Source: Mycolicibacterium brumae (GTDB taxonomy: Bacteria > Actinomycetota > Actinomycetes > Mycobacteriales > Mycobacteriaceae). Taken from it: DNA of 64,000 nt. Below, piece after piece: positions 59,894 through 64,000 of the stretch; position 1 is the stretch's first letter, and every line of letters starts with the position of its first letter. The notes below the pieces were generated by a model. It saw only the letters and a list, made by a program, of their open reading frames with translations, did not search any database and was not told where the DNA came from. Position numbers and translations under genes: made by a program. The stretch is from NCBI RefSeq assembly GCF_025215495.1, contig NZ_CP104302.1, positions 2,294,001-2,358,000 of the forward strand. The letters run 5' to 3'.

Positions 59894-61017
59894 GAGCGGG
59901 CCACCGTGACCTTCACCCCGGCGCCGGCGACAGTCTCGTAGACCCGCATGATCTGGTCGGCGACCACCGACCAGTCGTAGCGGGCCACCGCCGTCGTCGC
60001 CGCCGTCACCAGCCGGTCCCGTTCGGCGTCGTCGTCGAGCACCTCGATGAGGGCGGCGGCCAGCGCGTCCGCGTCGCCGATCGGCGTGAGTTTGCCGCAC
60101 TCGCCGTCGCGCAGCACCCGACGGAACGCGTCGAGGTCGCTGGCCACCACCGCGGTGCCGGCCGCCATCGCCTCCACCAGCACGATCCCGAAACTCTCCC
60201 CGCCGGTGTTGGGGGCGCAGTACACGTCGGCGCTGCGCAGCGCCGAGGCCTTCTCCTCGTCGGACACCTGGCCCAGGAAGCGCAGATGCGACGCCAGGTC
60301 GCCGGCCTGCTCGCGCAGCCCATCCTCGTCACCGCGGCCGACGATCATGATCTCGATGTCGGCGAAGCGCTCGACCAGCGCCGGCAGCGCGCCGATCAGG
60401 GCGTCCATGCCTTTGCGCGGCTCGTCGTAGCGGCCCAGGAACAGCACCGACCGGCCCGGCCGCGGGTACCCGGGGAGCATCGGCGCGTCGGCGAAGAAGG
60501 ACACCGGGACACCGTTGGGGATCTCCACGGCGTCCGAACCGAGCGCCTCCATCTGCCAGCGCCGGGCCAGGTCCGACACGGCGATCCGGCCGACGATCTT
60601 CTCGTGGTACGGCCGCAGGATGCCCTGCACCATCGCCAGCGTCAGCGATTTGGTGGTCGAGGTGTGAAACGTCGCGACGATCGGGCCCTCGGCGGCCTGC
60701 AGCGCGAGCATCGACAGGCTCGGCGCGTTGGGCTCGTGCAGGTGCAGCACGTCGAAGTCGCCGAAGGCGAGCCACTTCTTGATCTTGCGGTGGGTGGCGG
60801 GCCCGAACTTGAGCCGGGCCACCGAGCCGTTGTACGGGATGGCCAGCGCCTTTCCCGCGGACACCACGAAGTCCGGAAGCTCCACCCCTGGCGACGCCGG
60901 GGCCATCACCGAGACGTAGTGGCCGCGCTCGCGGTACACCTCGGCCAGCTGCAGCACATGGGCCTGAACGCCGCCGGCGACGTCGAACGAGTAGGGGCAG
61001 ACCATGCCGATGCGCAT
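59890..61017 (-). CDS. pimA: Phosphatidylinositol alpha-mannosyltransferase PimA
   Basis: 375-residue GT-B (GT4) enzyme adding the first mannose from GDP-mannose to phosphatidylinositol on the inner leaflet. It begins MRIGMVCPYSFDVAGGVQAH; key parts are HLHEPNAPSLSMLALQAAEG, FHTSTTKSLTLAMVQGILRP, FLGRYDEPRKGMDALIGALP, IMIVGRGDED and the donor-site GGESFGIVLVEAMAAGTAVV. It overlaps the acyltransferase gene upstream by one base. Confidence 0.96.
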   Translation of the reverse strand: MRIGMVCPYSFDVAGGVQAHVLQLAEVYRERGHYVSVMAPASPGVELPDFVVSAGKALAIPYNGSVARLKFGPATHRKIKKWLAFGDFDVLHLHEPNAPSLSMLALQAAEGPIVATFHTSTTKSLTLAMVQGILRPYHEKIVGRIAVSDLARRWQMEALGSDAVEIPNGVPVSFFADAPMLPGYPRPGRSVLFLGRYDEPRKGMDALIGALPALVERFADIEIMIVGRGDEDGLREQAGDLASHLRFLGQVSDEEKASALRSADVYCAPNTGGESFGIVLVEAMAAGTAVVASDLDAFRRVLRDGECGKLTPIGDADALAAALIEVLDDDAERDRLVTAATTAVARYDWSVVADQIMRVYETVAGAGVKVTVARS

Positions 61018-61943
61018 CAGGACTCCGGCGGTTCAGCGAGGCGCGCGCGACGTTCGGCGGACAGGTCGGCGATCCACTGCGGCTGCAGCATGTGCCAGTC
61101 CGCCGGGTGCGCGGCGATCCGCTCGGCGAACACGTCGGCCAGCGCCTGGGTGATCACCTGGACATCGCCGGAGCTGGTGTCCAGCGCCGGCAGGATGTCG
61201 CATACCCAGCCGTCCGGATTCGACAGGTTCCAGCAGTGCGCCGGGTGCAGCGGCGCCCCGGTCTCCAGCGCGAGCTTGGCCGGCCCGGCCGGCATCCGGG
61301 TCTTCTCGCCGAAGAAGTCGACCTCCACGCCGCGCCGGGTCAGGTCCCGGTCGGCCATCAGGCAGACGAACTGGTTGTCCCGGATCCGGTCGGCGAGCAC
61401 CTGCATCGGCGGGCGGTCGCCGCCGGTCAGCGGCACGATCTCGAATCCGAGGGATTCCCGGAATTCTAGGAACCGCCGGTACAGCGATTCCGGTTTGAGC
61501 CGCTCGGCAACCGTGGTGAACCGGCCGAAATGCTGCACCAGCGACAGCCCGCACATGTCCCAGTTGCCGCTGTGCGGCAGCGCCATCACCGCGCCGGTGC
61601 CCGCGGCGCGGGCATTGCCGAAATGCTCGATGCCGTGGATGACGTCGCGCAGCTCATCGCCCATCTTCGCCGGGTCGATCGACGGCAGCCGGAACACCTC
61701 GCGCCAGTACCGGGCGTAGGACTCCAGCGACGCCAGCATCAGTTCGTCGGGCACCTCGGCGGGCGTGGTCCCGATGACCCGGGCCAGGTTCTTGCGCAGT
61801 TGCTCGGGCCCGCCGTCGCGGGCGCCCCACCAGGCGCCCAGGTCGAACGTGCCGCGGGCGACCGGGTCGGGCAGCGCGCGCACCAGTTGCCAGCCCGCCG
61901 CATAACTCAGATCGCTGAGGCGCTCACGGATCGCGCCGATCAC
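61017..61943 (-). CDS. Phosphatidylinositol mannoside acyltransferase
   Basis: 308 residues, LpxL/HtrB-like acyltransferase family. The HxxxxD motif is seen at His124-Asp129 (LPHSGNWDMC), followed by ERLKPESLYRRFLEFRESLG and MADRDLTRRGVEVDFFGEKT. It acylates the mannose of PIM (PatA, Rv2611c). GTG 61943 overlaps the pgsA stop (GTGA). The pgsA-patA-pimA order matches the conserved mycobacterial PIM operon. Confidence 0.94.
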   Translation of the reverse strand: MIGAIRERLSDLSYAAGWQLVRALPDPVARGTFDLGAWWGARDGGPEQLRKNLARVIGTTPAEVPDELMLASLESYARYWREVFRLPSIDPAKMGDELRDVIHGIEHFGNARAAGTGAVMALPHSGNWDMCGLSLVQHFGRFTTVAERLKPESLYRRFLEFRESLGFEIVPLTGGDRPPMQVLADRIRDNQFVCLMADRDLTRRGVEVDFFGEKTRMPAGPAKLALETGAPLHPAHCWNLSNPDGWVCDILPALDTSSGDVQVITQALADVFAERIAAHPADWHMLQPQWIADLSAERRARLAEPPES

Positions 61944-62626
61944 CGGGGATCGGCCCCGTCGTCGACGGGACCGTCGGGGTTGGCGGCCGAGGCGACCGGC
62001 ACCCGGTCCAGCGCGCCGTCGGAGTTGCGCACCGACCAGATCCGCTGCGCGACGGTGATGACGCTCAACCCGGCCAGCACCCACATCGCCACGATCAGGA
62101 TCATCGGCTGCGGGTGACCGGGAAGGTCGGAGAAGAACGCGGCGGCCAGCACGATGATCAGCCGCTCCGGGCGTTCGATCCAGCCGCCGTCGCCGCGCAA
62201 CCCGGCCGCTTCGGCGCGGGCCTTCACATACGAGATGACCTGGGAGGTGACCAGGCAGATCAGGGTGGCGACCAGCAGTTGCCGGGAGTCGGAGACGAAC
62301 ATCGCCCACCAGGCCAGGCCGGTGAACACCGCGCCGTCGCTGATCCGGTCGCAGCTGGCGTCGAGCACCCCGCCGAACCGGCTGCCGTAGCCGCGTTCCC
62401 GGGCCATCGCGCCGTCGAGCATGTCGGCCAGCACGAAGAAGGTGACCACCACCGAGCCGAGGAACAGATGCCCCATCGGGAACAGCACCAGGGCGCTGAT
62501 GACCAGCCCGGTGGTGCCGATGATGGTGATGGCGTCGGGCGTGAACCCCATTTTCAGCGCCACCCGGGCCACCGGGCGCGACACCTTGGAATAGGCCGCG
62601 CGGGTGAAGACGTACATATCGCTCAC
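61940..62626 (-). CDS. pgsA: Phosphatidylinositol phosphate synthase (CDP-alcohol phosphatidyltransferase)
   Basis: 228 residues with about six TM helices. The CDP-AP signature DG(x2)AR(x8)G(x3)D(x3)D is complete: Asp68/Asp71 in ADMLDGAMARERG, then Gly86, Asp89 and Asp93 in GVLDASCDRISD. It makes the PI backbone used for PIMs. GTG 62626 overlaps the stop of the HIT gene, though ATG 62616 is possible. Confidence 0.94.
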   Translation of the reverse strand: MSDMYVFTRAAYSKVSRPVARVALKMGFTPDAITIIGTTGLVISALVLFPMGHLFLGSVVVTFFVLADMLDGAMARERGYGSRFGGVLDASCDRISDGAVFTGLAWWAMFVSDSRQLLVATLICLVTSQVISYVKARAEAAGLRGDGGWIERPERLIIVLAAAFFSDLPGHPQPMILIVAMWVLAGLSVITVAQRIWSVRNSDGALDRVPVASAANPDGPVDDGADPR

Positions 62627-63177
62627 GACGTCTGCTCCGCCCATTCGTCGGCCAGCAGCGCGCGGGTGTCGCGCAGCAGCTGCGGGATCACCTTGGCCTG
62701 GCCGATCACGGTGATGAAGTTGGCGTCGCCGGACCAGCGTGGAACCACGTGCATGTGCAGGTGTTCGGACAGCGACCCGCCGGCCGGGCGGCCCAGGTTC
62801 AGCCCGACGTTGAACCCGTCGGGCCGCGACACCGCCTTGATCACCCGGATGGCGCGCTGGGTGAAGGCCATCAGCTCGGCGGCTTCGGCGTCGGTGAGCT
62901 CTTCGAGTTCGGCGACCTGCCGGTAGGGCACCAGCATCAGGTGCCCGGGGTTGTACGGGTACAGGTTGAGCACCGCGTAGACCAGCTCACCGCGGGCCAC
63001 CACCAGGCCGTCCTCGTCGCTCATCAGCGGAATGTCGGTGAACGGCCGCCTGGAGCCCGCCGACCCGCCGCGGTCCTTGACCTCGCCGACGATGTAGTTC
63101 ATCCGGTACGGCGTCCACAGCCGCTGCAGCCGGTCCGGCTCCCCCACGCCCTCTTCGACAAGCTCCCCGGCGCTCAC
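62623..63177 (-). CDS. HIT-family protein (Ap4A phosphorylase-like)
   Basis: 184 residues. The histidine triad [10 protein letters not shown] (HxHxHxx) is present after [20 protein letters not shown]. Upstream are [12 protein letters not shown] and [20 protein letters not shown]. The Rv2613c counterpart is a known diadenosine tetraphosphate phosphorylase. GTG 63177 overlaps the thrS stop. Confidence 0.94.
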   Translation of the reverse strand: MSAGELVEEGVGEPDRLQRLWTPYRMNYIVGEVKDRGGSAGSRRPFTDIPLMSDEDGLVVARGELVYAVLNLYPYNPGHLMLVPYRQVAELEELTDAEAAELMAFTQRAIRVIKAVSRPDGFNVGLNLGRPAGGSLSEHLHMHVVPRWSGDANFITVIGQAKVIPQLLRDTRALLADEWAEQTS

Positions 63178-64000
63178 GTGGCCCCGCCGAGGTCGAACAG
63201 GTCGGCCGTCGGGACCTCGTTGCGGCGGTCGGCGACCCACCGGGCGATCGCGGCGACGGCCTGATCGCGGGGCACCCCGTTGATCTGGGTGCGGTCGCCG
63301 AACCGGAAGGACACCGCCCCGGCCTCCACGTCGCGGTCCCCGGCCAGCAGCATGAATGGGACCTTCATATTGGTCTGGTTGACGATCTTCTTGGCCATCC
63401 GGTCGTCGCTGGCGTCCACCTCGGCGCGCAGCCCGTGGGAACGCAGTTGCGCGGCGACGTCGTCGAGGTAGTCGACGTGGCCGTCGGCGACCGGGATGCC
63501 GACCACCTGCACCGGCGCGAGCCAGGCCGGGAACGCGCCGGCGTAATGCTCGGTGAGCACCCCGAAGAACCGCTCGATGGAGCCGAACAGGGCGCGGTGG
63601 ATCAGCACCGGCCGCTGCCGGGAGCCGTCGGCGGCGGTGTACTCCAGCCCGAACCGCTCCGGCATGTTGAAGTCCAGCTGGATGGTGGACATCTGCCAGT
63701 TGCGGCCCAGCGCGTCGCGCACCTGCACCGAGATCTTCGGGCCGTAGAACGCGGCGCCGCCGGGATCGGGCACCAGCGTCAGCCCGGAGGATTCGGCCAC
63801 CTCCCGCAGGGTTTCGGTGGCCTCCTCCCACATCTCGTCGGAGCCGACGTATTTGTCCGGGTCCTTGGTGGACAGTTCCAGGTAGAAGTCGTCGAGGCCG
63901 TAGTCGGCCAGCAGGTCCAGCACGAACTGCAGCAGCCGGGCCAGTTCGTCGCGCATCTGGTCGCGGGTGACGTAGATGTGCGCGTCGTCCTGGGTCATCC
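63174..64000 (-). CDS. thrS: Threonyl-tRNA synthetase (C-terminal part; 5' end beyond window)
   Basis: The last 275 or so codons of a protein of about 690 residues. Visible are part of the class II core, with the dimer/motif region [20 protein letters not shown] and [20 protein letters not shown], motif 3 [20 protein letters not shown], and the anticodon-binding domain ([20 protein letters not shown] through [20 protein letters not shown]). It is the first gene of the PIM operon and continues past base 64000. Confidence 0.96.
   Translation of the reverse strand, partial: MTQDDAHIYVTRDQMRDELARLLQFVLDLLADYGLDDFYLELSTKDPDKYVGSDEMWEEATETLREVAESSGLTLVPDPGGAAFYGPKISVQVRDALGRNWQMSTIQLDFNMPERFGLEYTAADGSRQRPVLIHRALFGSIERFFGVLTEHYAGAFPAWLAPVQVVGIPVADGHVDYLDDVAAQLRSHGLRAEVDASDDRMAKKIVNQTNMKVPFMLLAGDRDVEAGAVSFRFGDRTQINGVPRDQAVAAIARWVADRRNEVPTADLFDLGGAT

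Overview
This 64 kb window is high-GC chromosomal DNA from a mycobacterium, most likely a fast-growing Mycolicibacterium-type species. Gene order from nusB-efp-pepQ at the left edge to thrS at the right edge follows, as I recall it, the Mycobacterium tuberculosis stretch Rv2533c-Rv2614c. Mycobacterial hallmarks include the phosphatidylinositol mannoside (PIM) genes, carboxylic acid reductase, VapBC, a SecD with a Pro-rich insert, many GTG starts, GTGA/ATGA start-stop overlaps and several apparently leaderless -10 boxes. I recognised no tRNA, rRNA, IS element, prophage or CRISPR array, and no stretch over 300 bases lacks a gene.

Layout. 1-2101: nusB (cut by the edge), efp and pepQ. 2269-3910: an unknown gene, then a G3E GTPase directly behind a Zur-type palindrome. 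3911-12159: shikimate pathway genes (aroQ, aroB, two shikimate kinases, aroC, aroE) with a prepilin peptidase. They are interrupted at 4481-6699 by a decayed cassette: a truncated shikimate-dehydrogenase-like gene, a small membrane protein, an internally deleted MHS transporter and an intact TetR gene. 12149-18993: mltG, ruvX, alaS, rarA and a DUF3097 gene. 19166-26933: a four-gene operon of transglutaminases, a circularly permuted ATP-grasp/alpha-E protein, DUF2126 and a zinc peptidase, which looks like an uncharacterised peptide-ligation and cleavage system. 26971-35206: aspS, secreted or membrane proteins, a flavoprotein hydroxylase, hisS, an MBL-fold protein and a frameshifted cyclophilin. 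35228-43343: rel, apt, a lipoprotein, secF, secD and yajC. 43414-48336: gabT and car. 48355-51055: a lytic transglycosylase, a broken alpha/beta hydrolase with a divergent MarR gene, and a DUF1304 protein. 51063-54855: ruvB-ruvA-ruvC, vapB-vapC and a YebC regulator. 55090-57422: pdxS-tesB-pdxT. 57607-58855: small accessory genes and a deleted PIG-L deacetylase. 58877-64000: thrS, a HIT protein, pgsA, a PIM acyltransferase, pimA and a Nudix protein in one coupled operon.

Two themes stand out. First, the accessory islands carry many broken genes (internal deletions and single-base frameshifts) while the core operons are intact. Second, three short spacers at gene 3' ends (near 11.2, 18.1 and 19.1 kb) carry locus-specific repeat units of about 14-21 bases in both orientations: same architecture, different sequence.
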